Below the pieces are notes generated by a model. It saw only the letters and a program-made list of their open reading frames with translations, did not search any database and was not told the DNA's origin. Both the position numbers and the translations under genes were made by a program. A stretch of 42,201 nucleotides of DNA from Mycobacterium innocens (lineage in GTDB: Bacteria > Actinomycetota > Actinomycetes > Mycobacteriales > Mycobacteriaceae): contig NZ_UPHQ01000221.1 of the NCBI RefSeq assembly GCF_900566055.1, forward strand, positions 1 to 42,201, read 5' to 3'. Shown piece after piece: positions 16,123 to 25,926 of this stretch; position 1 is the stretch's first letter, and the number at the start of each line of letters is the position of its first letter.

Positions 16123-16900
16123 GGAACTCGACCACGCGCTTGCGGGCTTCGTAAGCCGCCTGACCGTCCACCTCGCGGACCTCGTCGGTGAGCACCGAAT
16201 GCGCCATCCGGCTGAAGCCGTCCGCGTTGCCCGGGCCGGAGTCGATCTCGATCACCTCGAACGCGTCGCCGAGTCGCTGCTTGAGCGTGGCGAACCGTTC
16301 CCGTGGCGCCATCTTGTCCTCGCTGAACCGCAACCCCATGGCGCACAAGCCGTCGTTGGCGCAGCGGTCGGCGACGACTCGAAGCTCGGATTCGCTCAGC
16401 CCGGGGTCGCGACGCTGCGCGGGCGTCAGCGGCAGTGGCACCGAGGGCTGGCTGAGCACCGGGGCGAGCACGCTGTCGTCGACGGCGGCGGCCAGCGCGA
16501 AGCCGCCGGTGAAACACTGGCCGATCACACCGACACCCTTGCCGGGAGTCGACGCGTTGAGGTCGCGCGCCAGCGCGACCAGAAACTGCGACACCGGGCG
16601 CAGCTTGTTGGTGGCCATCGCCGCGAATTCCCGGGCCACACACGCCCGGCTGATCGTGGCCGCCATGTAGCCGGCCGACACCGCCTTGCCCGGCTCACCG
16701 AACAGCGACGGTATGGCCACGGTGAACCCGTTGTCCACCAGGTGAACACCCAGGCCCAGCACCCCGGGATGAATGCCCGGGATCTCGGGGATCAGCACCA
16801 CTCCGGGGCCGGAGCCCTTGCGATAGACCTGGTGCGTGTAGCCGCCGCCGGTGAACGGCGACGCCGACCACCCGGACAGATCTGCTTCGGGTCCGCTCAC
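16100..16900 (-). CDS. Dienelactone hydrolase family protein
   Basis: An alpha/beta hydrolase of 266 residues with a cysteine nucleophile, C129 in GQCFTGG, as in dienelactone hydrolases. IPEIPGIHPG at 37-46 provides the conserved glutamate (E39) that activates it. A late Asp/His pair is expected for the triad; candidates lie in DSGPGNADGF and RMAHSV. Substrates of these enzymes range from dienelactones to other small esters and lactones. It is convergent with the permease gene and sits just downstream of the DUF4245-type gene (11-base gap), so the two may be cotranscribed. It is not in the H37Rv gene order I recall here. Confidence 0.85.
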   Translation of the reverse strand: MSGPEADLSGWSASPFTGGGYTHQVYRKGSGPGVVLIPEIPGIHPGVLGLGVHLVDNGFTVAIPSLFGEPGKAVSAGYMAATISRACVAREFAAMATNKLRPVSQFLVALARDLNASTPGKGVGVIGQCFTGGFALAAAVDDSVLAPVLSQPSVPLPLTPAQRRDPGLSESELRVVADRCANDGLCAMGLRFSEDKMAPRERFATLKQRLGDAFEVIEIDSGPGNADGFSRMAHSVLTDEVREVDGQAAYEARKRVVEFLTERLSR

Positions 16901-16911
16901 CTATGTCCCTT

Positions 16912-17559
16912 CTATCGGCTCGCCGGCAGGGGCGGCTGCGATTGCGTCGCCGTCGCCAGCGTACGGAACTCCTCGGCGCTGCCGGCGCCGGTGATCGCGA
17001 CCTGGGTGGGACCGGCCGGGCTGGCCAGCCTGGTGGTCCACACCGGCTCGAGGGCGCCGTTCTTGTCGGCACCTTGATACACGACCCAGTTGGTTCCGCC
17101 CACGTCAACCGTTCCGGTGGGGTGCATGCCCGGATGGATGGAACCGACCAGCTTGTCCTCGTCGGCGTTACTCTGGGTCAGGCTCAGGTACATCCCCGTC
17201 GGGCTGATGTATCCCACGGTCGAGGTGGCCGCGTTGAGCCGCTGACCGGCCGACGTATCGGTGCGCCCGTTCTCGATGCCGCCACGACCACCGGAGTTTG
17301 GTTGCCATCCCGGTGGCAATACCGGCAGCCTGATCGGGAACCCCAGCGTCGCAGCGTCCGCCCGTAGTGCCGTCGCCGCGTCGTAGGACGGGATCCGTCC
17401 CCGGGTCGTTCCGCCCGGCTGCAACGAACACATCCCGACCATGCCGGCCAGCAGGATGCAGCCGATCACCAGCGGCATCAGCGACCAGAACATGTCGCGA
17501 CCGTCCTGCAGCAACCGTGGTTTGGCCGGCTTCGGGGCCGGCTGCGGCTCAACAGTCAC
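16912..17559 (-). CDS. DUF4245-type membrane-anchored protein (Rv1100-like)
   Basis: The 215-residue protein begins [27 protein letters not shown]. It has one hydrophobic segment ([17 protein letters not shown], about residues 27-43) and then an outward-facing domain with [18 protein letters not shown] and a C-terminal [18 protein letters not shown] region typical of DUF4245. The GTG at 17559 was chosen because it starts the conserved part; the open frame further upstream overlaps glpX on the other strand and looks unlike protein. It is divergent from glpX with 55 bases between them. Function unknown. Confidence 0.85.
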   Translation of the reverse strand: MTVEPQPAPKPAKPRLLQDGRDMFWSLMPLVIGCILLAGMVGMCSLQPGGTTRGRIPSYDAATALRADAATLGFPIRLPVLPPGWQPNSGGRGGIENGRTDTSAGQRLNAATSTVGYISPTGMYLSLTQSNADEDKLVGSIHPGMHPTGTVDVGGTNWVVYQGADKNGALEPVWTTRLASPAGPTQVAITGAGSAEEFRTLATATQSQPPLPASR

Positions 17560-17614
17560 CTGGCCAGTATCCCAGCTCGTGTCGCGTGATTCGCTTCTGG
17601 GACAATCAGCAACC

Positions 17615-18703
17615 ATGACTGCACAGGGATCCGGTTCGTCGCCGGCGACCGTTGCCAAAATCGACCCGTCGGCCAGCCGGCCGGCGCGCGGGGAAGCTCC
17701 GGACCGCAACCTGGCCCTGGAGTTGGTGCGGGTCACCGAGGCCGGCGCCATGGCCGCCGGGCGCTGGGTGGGCCGCGGCGACAAGGAGGGCGGCGACGGC
17801 GCGGCGGTCGACGCGATCCGCGAGCTGGTGAACTCGGTCTCGATGCGCGGCGTCGTGGTGATCGGCGAAGGCGAAAAGGACCATGCGCCGATGTTGTACA
17901 ACGGCGAAGAAGTCGGCAACGGCGACGGCCCGGAATGCGACTTCGCCGTCGACCCGATCGACGGCACCACGCTGATGAGCAAAGGCATGCCCAACGCCAT
18001 CTCGGTGCTGGCGGTGGCCGATCGTGGTGCGATGTTCGACCCGTCGGCGGTGTTCTACATGAACAAGATCGCCGTCGGCCCCGACGCCGCACACGTGCTG
18101 GACATCACCGCCCCGATTTCGGAAAACATCCGGGCCGTGGCCAAGGTCAAGGAATTGTCGGTACGGGACATGACGGTGTGCATCCTGGACCGGCCACGGC
18201 ACGCGCAGCTGATCCACGACGTGCGGGCCACCGGGGCGCGGATCCGGCTGATCACCGACGGCGACGTCGCCGGCGCGATTTCAGCGTGCCGGCCCGAGTC
18301 GGGCACCGACATGCTGGCCGGTATCGGCGGCACTCCCGAGGGCATCATCGCCGCCGCGGCGATCCGGTGCATGGGCGGGGCGATCCAGGCCCAGCTGGCG
18401 CCCAAGGACACGGCCGAGCGGCGTAAGGCGCTCGACGCCGGCTACGACCTCGACCAGGTACTGACCACAGAGGATCTGGTGTCGGGCGAGAACGTCTTCT
18501 TCTGCGCCACCGGGGTCACCGACGGCGACCTGCTCAAGGGTGTGCGCTACTACCCCGGCGGCTGCACCACCCAGTCGATCGTGATGCGGTCGAAGTCGGG
18601 CACCGTGCGGATGATCGAGGCCTACCACCGGCTTTCGAAGCTCAACGAATACTCGGCCATCGACTTCACCGGCGACACCAACGCCGCCTACCCTCTGCCG
18701 TAA
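17615..18703 (+). CDS. glpX: Fructose-1,6-bisphosphatase class II
   Basis: GlpX hydrolyses fructose-1,6-bisphosphate to fructose-6-phosphate, the committed step of gluconeogenesis, and is the main such enzyme in M. tuberculosis. The metal-binding motif DPIDGTT is at 113-119, with [45 protein letters not shown] and [12 protein letters not shown] in the expected order. The ATG at 17615 gives 362 residues and a short disordered N-terminus (MTAQGSGSS). It lies 29 bases before fumC on the same strand, so the two probably form an operon for growth on fatty acids and other gluconeogenic carbon. Confidence 0.97.
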   Translation: MTAQGSGSSPATVAKIDPSASRPARGEAPDRNLALELVRVTEAGAMAAGRWVGRGDKEGGDGAAVDAIRELVNSVSMRGVVVIGEGEKDHAPMLYNGEEVGNGDGPECDFAVDPIDGTTLMSKGMPNAISVLAVADRGAMFDPSAVFYMNKIAVGPDAAHVLDITAPISENIRAVAKVKELSVRDMTVCILDRPRHAQLIHDVRATGARIRLITDGDVAGAISACRPESGTDMLAGIGGTPEGIIAAAAIRCMGGAIQAQLAPKDTAERRKALDAGYDLDQVLTTEDLVSGENVFFCATGVTDGDLLKGVRYYPGGCTTQSIVMRSKSGTVRMIEAYHRLSKLNEYSAIDFTGDTNAAYPLP

Positions 18704-18732
18704 ACCGTTCCCCACAACCAAGGATCCGATCA

Positions 18733-20154
18733 ATGGCCGACAGTGCCTCTGATAACGACACCGACTACCGCATCGAGCACGACACCATGGGCGAGGTCCG
18801 GGTGCCGGCGAAAGCGTTGTGGCGCGCGCAAACCCAGCGTGCGGTGGAGAACTTTCCGATCTCCGGGAGGGGCCTGGAGCGCGCCCAGATCCGTGCCCTG
18901 GGGCTGTTGAAAGGCGCGTGCGCGCAAGTGAACAAGGACCTCGGGCTGCTGGCGCCGGAAAAGGCCGACGCCATCATCGCCGCGGCAGCCGAGATCGCCG
19001 ACGGTCAACACGACGACCAGTTCCCCATCGACGTCTTCCAAACGGGTTCGGGCACCAGCTCCAACATGAACACCAACGAGGTGATCGCGAGCATCGCCGC
19101 CGCCAACGGGGTCACGGTGCACCCCAACGACGACGTCAACATGTCGCAGTCGTCCAACGACACCTTCCCAACCGCAACCCATATCGCGGCGACCGAGGCC
19201 GCGGTCTCTCATCTCATCCCGGCCCTGCAGGTGTTGCACGATGCGCTGGCGGCCAAAGCTCTGGAGTGGCAGACGGTGGTGAAGTCGGGCCGGACCCACC
19301 TGATGGATGCCGTCCCGATCACCCTCGGCCAGGAGTTCAGCGGATATGCCCGCCAGATCGAGGCCGGCATCGAAAGAGTGCGCGCTACCCTGCCGCGGCT
19401 GGGCGAACTGGCGATCGGCGGCACCGCCGTCGGCACCGGCCTCAACGCGCCCGAGGGCTTTGGCGTCAAGGTGGTCTCAGTACTGGTGGCTGAGACCGGC
19501 TTGTCCGAATTGCGTACGGCGGCAAACTCGTTCGAAGCCCAGGCCGCCCGGGACGGATTGGTCGAGGCATCCGGCGCGCTGCGCACCATCGCGGTGTCGC
19601 TGACCAAAATCGCCAACGACATTCGCTGGATGGGATCCGGCCCGTTGACCGGGCTGGCCGAAATCCGGCTGCCGGATCTGCAGCCGGGCAGCTCCATCAT
19701 GCCGGGCAAGGTGAATCCGGTTATCCCCGAGGCGGTTACCCAGGTCGCCGCGCAGGTGATCGGCAACGACGCCGCGGTGGTCTGGGGTGGCGCGAACGGC
19801 GCCTTCGAACTCAACGTCTACATCCCGATGATGGCCCGCAACATCCTCGAGTCGTTCAAGCTGCTGACCAACGTGTCAAAGCTGTTCGCGCAGCGGTGCA
19901 TCACCGGGCTGACCGCCAACGTCGAGCACCTGCGTGAGCTGGCCGAGTCGTCACCGTCGATCGTGACACCGCTGAACTCGGCCATCGGCTACGAGGAGGC
20001 GGCCGCCGTCGCCAAGCAGGCGCTCAAGGAGCGAAAGACGATCCGTCAGACCGTCATCGATCGTGGCCTGGTGGATGACAAACTCTCGATCGAGGAGCTC
20101 GACCGCCGCCTCGACGTGTTGGCGATGGCCAAGGTCGAAGCGGCCGACGACTAG
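18733..20154 (+). CDS. fumC: Class II fumarate hydratase
   Basis: FumC interconverts fumarate and malate in the TCA cycle. The 473-residue protein has the aspartase/fumarase signature [11 protein letters not shown] and the segments [31 protein letters not shown] and [22 protein letters not shown], which hold the substrate-binding and catalytic residues. AAGGA lies before the ATG ([10 protein letters not shown]). It is 29 bases after glpX in the same direction. Confidence 0.98.
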   Translation: MADSASDNDTDYRIEHDTMGEVRVPAKALWRAQTQRAVENFPISGRGLERAQIRALGLLKGACAQVNKDLGLLAPEKADAIIAAAAEIADGQHDDQFPIDVFQTGSGTSSNMNTNEVIASIAAANGVTVHPNDDVNMSQSSNDTFPTATHIAATEAAVSHLIPALQVLHDALAAKALEWQTVVKSGRTHLMDAVPITLGQEFSGYARQIEAGIERVRATLPRLGELAIGGTAVGTGLNAPEGFGVKVVSVLVAETGLSELRTAANSFEAQAARDGLVEASGALRTIAVSLTKIANDIRWMGSGPLTGLAEIRLPDLQPGSSIMPGKVNPVIPEAVTQVAAQVIGNDAAVVWGGANGAFELNVYIPMMARNILESFKLLTNVSKLFAQRCITGLTANVEHLRELAESSPSIVTPLNSAIGYEEAAAVAKQALKERKTIRQTVIDRGLVDDKLSIEELDRRLDVLAMAKVEAADD

Positions 20155-20249
20155 CCCGGTCGATTCCGGCGTCACGCGGATCTGCGGTGACGCGAATGCA
20201 CGGCTACCTTGGTTGGGGTAGTCCCTGAAAGCGAGGGTGGTTCAGCAAG

Positions 20250-21212
20250 ATGACGGCTCCTCCGGGCGGCCCATACGGACAAGATCCGAATCAGTATGGG
20301 CAGCAGCCCTATTGGGGTGGCCAGCCGCAGGGCGGCCCGTACCCGTACTCACCGGGTGGCCCGTACCCCAACCCTCAGGGGACGGATCCCTACGGCGCGG
20401 CCCCCTACCCGCCCCAGCAATATCCGCAACCCGGCCAGCAATATCCGCCCGGCTGGCCCCCGGGCCAGTACCCGCCCGGACCACCGCCGAAGCCGCCCGG
20501 CTCGAAGGTGCCGTGGCTGATCCTCGCCGGCGTCGCGCTGGTGGGCGTGATCGCTCTGGTAGTCGTCCTGGTAGTGGTGCTCAACCACCGCGACAGCTCG
20601 ACCACGGCCGGCTCCCCGGGCCCCTCGGCGACGACGAGCGCCCCGACCTCCCAGCCCAACGGTTCTCAGCAGACCGCGACCGACTGCACGCCCAACGTGT
20701 CCGGCGGCGACAAACCCGACGACGGCACGATCAGCGCCGGCAAACTGTCGTTCCCGGCCAGCGTGGCACCGGGCTGGGCGCCGTTCTCCGACGACCAGAG
20801 CCCTAACCTGATCGAGGCGGTGGGCGTCGGCCAAGAGGTGCCCGGCGCCAACCAGTGGATGATGCAGGCCGAAGTCGCGATAACCAACTTCGTCTCCAGC
20901 ATGGACGTCGGCAAGCAAGCATCGAAGCTGATGCAATGTGTGGCCAGCGGCCCGGGCTATTCGCAGTCCCAGCCCAGCCTGGGGCCGACGAAGACGTCGT
21001 CGGTCACGGTCGACGGAGTCAAGGCCGCCCGGGTGGACGCCGACATCACGATCGCCGACACCTCACGCCACGTGAAGGGTGACACCGTCACCATCGTCGC
21101 GGTGGACACCAAACCGGTCACCATCTTCATGGGCGCCACACCCATCGGCGACGCGGGCTCGGCGGCAACGATCAGCAAGGTCATCGCCGCGCTGAAGGTG
21201 TCGAAATCGTGA
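20250..21212 (+). CDS. Proline/glycine/tyrosine-rich single-pass membrane protein (Rv1097c-like)
   Basis: Residues 1-85 of 320 are a low-complexity Pro, Gly, Gln and Tyr tract (YPPQQYPQPGQQYPPGWPPG). A transmembrane helix follows at about 87-111 (PWLILAGVALVGVIALVVVLVVVL), then a Ser/Thr/Pro linker and an outer globular domain from about 150, with repeated ITIVAVDTKPVTIFMG-like strands near the end. The layout, with a cytoplasmic disordered tail and an extracytoplasmic domain, is common among mycobacterial envelope proteins, including substrates of Ser/Thr kinases. The biochemical role is unknown. Confidence 0.85.
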   Translation: MTAPPGGPYGQDPNQYGQQPYWGGQPQGGPYPYSPGGPYPNPQGTDPYGAAPYPPQQYPQPGQQYPPGWPPGQYPPGPPPKPPGSKVPWLILAGVALVGVIALVVVLVVVLNHRDSSTTAGSPGPSATTSAPTSQPNGSQQTATDCTPNVSGGDKPDDGTISAGKLSFPASVAPGWAPFSDDQSPNLIEAVGVGQEVPGANQWMMQAEVAITNFVSSMDVGKQASKLMQCVASGPGYSQSQPSLGPTKTSSVTVDGVKAARVDADITIADTSRHVKGDTVTIVAVDTKPVTIFMGATPIGDAGSAATISKVIAALKVSKS

Positions 21213-21243
21213 CGAATCGGGCCCGCGCGTCCATACTTCCGAT

Positions 21244-21939
21244 ATGGCTCGACCAAGAAGCAAGTGCTGCCTCGCGTTGGCGGCGGTCTTGACGGTATTG
21301 ACCTCGGCGTGGGCGGTCATCTCGGTGCCCGCGGCCGCGGTGCCGGCGACACCCAGCGGCGAGATATGGCAATGGGCACTGGGAAAAAACATGCTCACCG
21401 ACCCGACGTTGCGGGACTACCTCAACTCGGCGCCGGGCGGACCCGGACGGGTTTGCTACGGCGACCCAAAACTCTGTCAACAGTCAACCCCCGACCCGCA
21501 GGATATCCGCGCCCTGACCGATATCGTCCGAGTCCCCAACGAAGGGTTCGGGCTGGTTCCTGACGAACACGCAACCGTGGTGGGCGTCGTGTTGTACAAC
21601 GACATCCGCGAACAGAAATACCTTTACCGGGGCAAACTCCCCGAAGGATGGACCTGGGACAGTACCGCCACCGACGTCGGAGCCGTCTTCGGCGCACCCA
21701 ACATGGTGGCCGGCTTCGAGCAGCAACCCTACATTCCGATCGCTTTCAAATACCAGACAGCCGATCGTCTCTACGATCTGCGGGTCGAATTCGCCGCCAC
21801 CACAGCCGATGAGCTGCCCGGCGCACACATGCGCACCATCGCGGTCAGCCAGGCTCCGGGCGCCCCCGCCAGCCAGGCCCCGGTATCGACGAGTTCGCCC
21901 GCACCGGCGTCGACGACGACTCGTCCCCCGAACGCCTAG
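21244..21939 (+). CDS. Secreted protein of unknown function
   Basis: This 231-residue protein has a Sec-type signal (residues 1 to about 33: basic start, hydrophobic CCLALAAVLTVLTSAWAVISVPAAAVPA). The mature part contains the pair C71 and C78 (GRVCYGDPKLCQQ), which could form a disulfide, and ends in an Ala/Pro/Ser/Thr-rich tail (APASQAPVSTSSPAPAST) like those of many mycobacterial secreted proteins. No enzyme motif or named domain is recognised. It starts 31 bases after the preceding membrane-protein gene on the same strand, so they may be cotranscribed. Confidence 0.8.
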   Translation: MARPRSKCCLALAAVLTVLTSAWAVISVPAAAVPATPSGEIWQWALGKNMLTDPTLRDYLNSAPGGPGRVCYGDPKLCQQSTPDPQDIRALTDIVRVPNEGFGLVPDEHATVVGVVLYNDIREQKYLYRGKLPEGWTWDSTATDVGAVFGAPNMVAGFEQQPYIPIAFKYQTADRLYDLRVEFAATTADELPGAHMRTIAVSQAPGAPASQAPVSTSSPAPASTTTRPPNA

Positions 21940-22111
21940 CTACCGGTCGCACTCGCACATTCGTTGGCGGTCGGTCTGTCATGAGCCCAGCGTTCACCCG
22001 ACAAGCGTCGAGATCTACGTCCGCGCGGAAAATCACGAGAACGTGGGACGCTAACGTCGATCTCGGCGCAAGGACCGCGATCCCCACCCCCGACGAACTT
22101 AGGGGTGACCA

Positions 22112-23620
22112 CTAAGCATCGCCGACGGGCGCCGAGATGTGCGTGGCTTCGGAGCGGCCACGCAGCACCGCGGAATAGCACTCGGCCCAGCGTCCACGCT
22201 CGTCCTCGTCCGCGCGCTCGACGGCCGCCGCCGAGCACAGGATCCGCCGGTCCGATGTTTTGGCGAGATCGGCCAGCCGCGCGGCTTCATTGACGGCGTC
22301 GCCGATAACGGTGTACTCGTGCCGGTTTTCGGCGCCGACATTGCCGGCAAACACCCGTCCTGCCGACACGCCGATCCCGAAGTCGACCACGGGCAGCTCA
22401 TGTAATCGGCTCGCCAGCGCACGTGCCGTCGCCAGCGCCGCCGACGCCGGTTTGCTCGTGCGCAGCGGCGCTCCGAAGATCGCCAGCGCCGCATCACCCT
22501 CGAATTTGTTGACCAGGCCCTGATATTCGTCCACGGCGTCCACGACTATCCGGAAGAAGTCGTTGAGCACGTGAGCCACCTCTTGCGGCGGACGATTTTC
22601 GGCCAGCTGCGTCGAACCCACCAGGTCGATGTAGAGGACTGCGGCCTCCACCACGTCGCCCGACAGCGACGAGCCCTCTTCGATGGCCCGGCGGGCGACG
22701 TCCGTTCCGACGTACCGGCCGAAGAGGTCACGCAGCCGCTCCCGTTCCTCAAGCCCGGCGACCATCCGGTTGAATCCGGTTTGCAGTCGCCCTATTTGGG
22801 AACGTTCGTAGGCGCCGACGTAGGTCGCGATGTTGCCGTGCTCGACCTGCGCCATCGCATCGACGATCTCGTCGAGCGGATCGGAAATGGATCGCGACGT
22901 CAGGATCATCGTCGGCAGCCCAAGCAGCAGCGCCGCCAGCGACACCACCAAGATGGGCACATCCATCGATGCCGACTCCTGAATCAGCCAGCCATAGGAC
23001 CGCAGCACGACAAAGGCGGCGATCACCCCGATCGGGATCGCGCTGCACAAAAACCACAACAGGACCAGTCGCGCCAACACGCCGGGGACCGCCAGGCGCG
23101 GCTGACATCCTCGGGTGGCCACTCCCATGATCGGCCGCAGGGTGCGTTGTGCGAGCAGCAAGCCGGTGCCCGCGGCGGCGGGTCCACCTAGCAGCACACC
23201 GAGCAGAATGGGCAGCAATATCTTGGCGCCGTCAGCATGATTGATCAGCATCAGCACCGAGCCAGACGCTGACCAGGCACCTACCAAGATGGCCGACTGG
23301 CGGCCGCCGAGCTTTATCGCGGCCTCTCGCTGCCGCGGGGTGGGCTCGTCGCCGGGGACGAACCACCGCAGCGTGGGAGCCAGGAGGAGAACACCACCCA
23401 CCGCGACGCCGACCGTCCCCAATACGACCAACGCTGATACCAACGCCATGTTTTTCTCGGCGAAGTCGACGTAGGTGTGGCCTCTCAGCGGAATCAAGAC
23501 GGCCGAGGCGTCGAGAACTGCGAGGACGTAGGCGATGGCGAGGCCGAGCGCATAGTGAGCCAACAACCTGCGGGCGCTTGGTGGATGCGCTTCGGCTGCG
23601 GAGGCGCGAGCCCTACGCAC
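22112..23620 (-). CDS. Membrane-bound adenylate cyclase (TM-HAMP-class III cyclase)
   Basis: Class III nucleotide cyclase of 502 residues. The N-terminal 240 residues contain about six membrane helices, then a HAMP linker (about 238-290, SISDPLDEIVDAMAQVEHGN) and a catalytic domain from about 320. Catalytic features are complete: metal-binding D332 (YIDLVGST) and D376 (KFEGDA), adenine-selecting K372 and D441 (IGDAVNEAAR), and transition-state N444 and R448. It therefore should make cAMP. The layout matches the Rv1318c-Rv1320c/Rv3645 group. I chose the GTG at 23620, which overlaps the stop of the deacetylase gene by eight bases; the longer open frame to 23809 would lie inside that gene. H37Rv has no cyclase at this spot as I recall. 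Confidence 0.92.
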   Translation of the reverse strand: MRRARASAAEAHPPSARRLLAHYALGLAIAYVLAVLDASAVLIPLRGHTYVDFAEKNMALVSALVVLGTVGVAVGGVLLLAPTLRWFVPGDEPTPRQREAAIKLGGRQSAILVGAWSASGSVLMLINHADGAKILLPILLGVLLGGPAAAGTGLLLAQRTLRPIMGVATRGCQPRLAVPGVLARLVLLWFLCSAIPIGVIAAFVVLRSYGWLIQESASMDVPILVVSLAALLLGLPTMILTSRSISDPLDEIVDAMAQVEHGNIATYVGAYERSQIGRLQTGFNRMVAGLEERERLRDLFGRYVGTDVARRAIEEGSSLSGDVVEAAVLYIDLVGSTQLAENRPPQEVAHVLNDFFRIVVDAVDEYQGLVNKFEGDAALAIFGAPLRTSKPASAALATARALASRLHELPVVDFGIGVSAGRVFAGNVGAENRHEYTVIGDAVNEAARLADLAKTSDRRILCSAAAVERADEDERGRWAECYSAVLRGRSEATHISAPVGDA

Positions 23621-24488
23621 CGTTGTTCGGCCCGCCCGAGTTTTGGCCGGGAATGTCGGTGATCGGGAAGTTGGGCATCGGCTTGGGCGAGGGGGTATTG
23701 GGCAACGACGGGATGTCGGCGGCCGGGATGTCGTGCAGTTCGTTGACGGGTGGCCCGTTCTCCCTGCTGCCGTAGCTGCTTCCGGGCGCGCGCGGCCCGA
23801 GCAGCTCACTGACCGTCACCAGCCGGTAGCCGTTGGCCTTGAGCACCGGGATGAACTGGTACACCAGGTCGACGGTGCTGGAGTAAGTGTCGTGGAACAG
23901 CACCACCGAGCCCGGCTTGATCTGGGTCATCAGCAGGAGCCGCGTTGCCGCCGTGTTGGAGTCGTTGGCCCAGTCGAAAGGAATGACGTCCCAAAGGATT
24001 TCGGCTTGGCCGAAGGTGGCGGCGGTGCGCCGCACCGCGTCATTGGACAGGCCGCCGGCCGGACGGTACAGCGTGGGCGTGCGGCCGGTGGCCGCGGTGA
24101 TCGCGTCGTTGGCCCTGGCGAACTGGCCGGCGATGTCCTCGGGTGGGATCGTCGTCATGTTCGGGTGTTCCCAGGTGTGGCTGCCTATCTCCATGCCGGC
24201 GTCGGCGATGCGCTTGGCGCCCGCCGGGTTGGCCGCCACCTTGTTGCCGATCAGGAAGAACGTCGCCTTGGCGTCGTTGTCCTTCAGGATTTGCAGCAGC
24301 CGGTCGGTGTAGGGTCCCGGCCCGTCGTCGAAGGTCAGCGCCACACACTTGGCCACCGAACAATTGAGGTTGTCCGCGCGGGTGACGTGACCGGTCAGCC
24401 CGCCGATCACCAGCACCGCGACGGCCGCCACGACACCTATGACCGTGCGCCAGTAGCGCCAGGCCTGGTTGTCGGGTCGTTTGGGCAC
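23613..24488 (-). CDS. Polysaccharide deacetylase (NodB domain, Rv1096-like)
   Basis: The 291-residue protein has one N-terminal hydrophobic helix (about 16-34), so it is anchored or secreted, then a NodB homology domain. Motif 1 is TFDDGP at 52-57 with catalytic and metal-binding Asp 54 and 55. Motif 2 is SHTWEHPN with H104 and H108. RPAGGLSNDAVR and VLFHDTYSSTVDLV provide motifs 3 to 5. Proteins of this type remove acetyl groups from peptidoglycan or other polysaccharides, and the M. tuberculosis orthologue has been described as a peptidoglycan deacetylase. The tail is Pro/Asn-rich. Its stop overlaps the start of the adenylate cyclase gene. Confidence 0.93.
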   Translation of the reverse strand: MPKRPDNQAWRYWRTVIGVVAAVAVLVIGGLTGHVTRADNLNCSVAKCVALTFDDGPGPYTDRLLQILKDNDAKATFFLIGNKVAANPAGAKRIADAGMEIGSHTWEHPNMTTIPPEDIAGQFARANDAITAATGRTPTLYRPAGGLSNDAVRRTAATFGQAEILWDVIPFDWANDSNTAATRLLLMTQIKPGSVVLFHDTYSSTVDLVYQFIPVLKANGYRLVTVSELLGPRAPGSSYGSRENGPPVNELHDIPAADIPSLPNTPSPKPMPNFPITDIPGQNSGGPNNGA

Positions 24489-24509
24489 CTAGGAAGTTTA
24501 CCGGGCGTC

Positions 24510-24603
24510 GAGTGTGCGCTCGCGGCGTCGAGCGGGTACTCAGGGCGAAATCCGCCGGATTTCGCCACCCTGGGCGCACAACCGAAGCCCAGGCCGCACA
24601 CTC
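24510..24603. terminator. Nested inverted repeats between phoH2 and the deacetylase gene
   Basis: An inner hairpin spans 24541-24572: CAGGG and CGAAATCCG pair with CGGATTTCG and CCCTG around a single C, with a CCA bulge. It is flanked by an outer 9-bp pair, GAGTGTGCG (24510-24518) and CGCACACTC (24595-24603), and a small hairpin at 24571-24591 (TGGGC/GCCCA). It lies downstream of phoH2, so transcription termination is the simplest role. There is no U-run. It could also be a dispersed intergenic element. Confidence 0.5.
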
Positions 24604-24624
24604 ACTACCCGGACATGAGACCCG

Positions 24625-25926
24625 TCAGCGCGGCCCGGTGATTTCTTCCAGCATCTCGGTGACCAGCGCGGCGATCGGGGACCGTTCACTGCGCAGCAGC
24701 GTGATGTGGGCGAACAGCGGATGACCCTTGAGCTTCTCGATCACCGCGACGATCCCGTCGTGGCGCCCGACCCGCAGGTTGTCGCGCTGGGCGATGTCGT
24801 GGGTCAGCACCACCCGCGACCCGGTGCCCAGCCGGGACAGCACGGTCAGCAGCACGTTGCGTTCCAGCGATTGGGCTTCGTCGACGATCACGAACGAGTC
24901 GTGCAATGAGCGGCCCCGAATGTGAGTCAGCGGCAGCACCTCGAGCATGCCCCGGGACAGGACCTCGTCCAGCACGGCCGGGCTGGCCAGCCCCTCGAGC
25001 GTGTCGAAGACGGCCTGAGCCCAGGGGCCCATCTTGTCGCTCTCGCTGCCGGGCAGGTAGCCCAGCTCCTGGCCGCCGACGGCATACAGCGGGCGGAAGA
25101 CGACCACCTTGCGGTGCGTCCGGCGCTCCAACACGGCCTCCAGACCCGCACACAACGCCAGCGCCGACTTTCCAGTGCCGGCCTTACCGCCCAACGAGAC
25201 GATGCCCACCGACTCGTCGAGCAACAGGTCGAGCGCTACCCGCTGCTCGGCGGACCGGCCGCGCAGCCCGAACACTTCACGGTCACCGCGAACCAGCTGG
25301 ACGCGTTTGGCCGGGTTCACCCGGCCCAGCGCATGCGAACTCCCGCCCAGCAGCCGAATCCCGGTGTGGCAGGGCAGGTCCCGGGCTTCGGCCAGGTCGA
25401 TTTCGCCGTCGGCGAACAGAGTGGCGATCTCCTCGGCAGCAGTTTCGATCTCGCGCATCCCCGACCATCCGGAGGCGACGACGTCCTGCGCGTGGTACTC
25501 GTCGGCGGGCAGGCCCACCGCGGCAGCCTTGACCCGCAAGGGGATGTCCTTGCTGACCAACGTGACTCGCCTGCCCTCGGCGGCGAGATTGGCGGCACAG
25601 CTCAAGATCCGGGAGTCGTTGCTGTCGGTCCGGAAGCCGGCGGGCAGCACCGCCGGGTCGCTGTGGTTGAGTTCGACATGCAGCGTACCGCCTTGGGTAC
25701 CAACCGGAATGGGTTGATCCAGGCGTCCGTGCTCCAGCCGGAGATCGTCGAACAGCCGCAGCGCCTGGCGAGCGAACCAGCCCAACTCGTGGTGGTGACG
25801 CTTGGCCTCCAGTTCGCTGATCACCACCAGCGGAACCACCACCTCGTGTTCGGCGAACCGACTGCACGCCCAGGGATCGGACAGCAGCACAGAAGTGTCG
25901 AGCACATACGTCCGGATATCGGTCAC
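24625..25926 (-). CDS. phoH2: PhoH2, PIN-domain ribonuclease fused to PhoH ATPase/helicase
   Basis: PhoH2 couples an RNase with an ATP-driven RNA helicase and acts as the toxin-like partner of PhoAT. The N-terminal PIN domain starts [10 protein letters not shown] (catalytic D10), with further acidic residues in ELEAKRHH and DSNDSRIL. The PhoH domain has Walker A GKAGTGKS at about 247-254 and Walker B VIVDEAQS at about 346-353. The GTG at 25926, with GAGGAG six bases upstream, gives 433 residues; an open frame to 25965 adds 13 unconserved residues. The start overlaps the stop of phoAT by four bases (GTGA). Confidence 0.95.
   Translation of the reverse strand: MTDIRTYVLDTSVLLSDPWACSRFAEHEVVVPLVVISELEAKRHHHELGWFARQALRLFDDLRLEHGRLDQPIPVGTQGGTLHVELNHSDPAVLPAGFRTDSNDSRILSCAANLAAEGRRVTLVSKDIPLRVKAAAVGLPADEYHAQDVVASGWSGMREIETAAEEIATLFADGEIDLAEARDLPCHTGIRLLGGSSHALGRVNPAKRVQLVRGDREVFGLRGRSAEQRVALDLLLDESVGIVSLGGKAGTGKSALALCAGLEAVLERRTHRKVVVFRPLYAVGGQELGYLPGSESDKMGPWAQAVFDTLEGLASPAVLDEVLSRGMLEVLPLTHIRGRSLHDSFVIVDEAQSLERNVLLTVLSRLGTGSRVVLTHDIAQRDNLRVGRHDGIVAVIEKLKGHPLFAHITLLRSERSPIAALVTEMLEEITGPR

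Noticed and set aside
16016..17077. 353-codon plus-strand open frame
   Set aside because: It is antisense to the dienelactone hydrolase and DUF4245-type genes, both of which carry clear motifs.
23621..23809. Longer N-terminus for the adenylate cyclase
   Set aside because: It would overlap the deacetylase coding sequence by about 200 bases and is Ser/Thr/Arg/Pro shadow sequence; the GTG at 23620 fits coupling.
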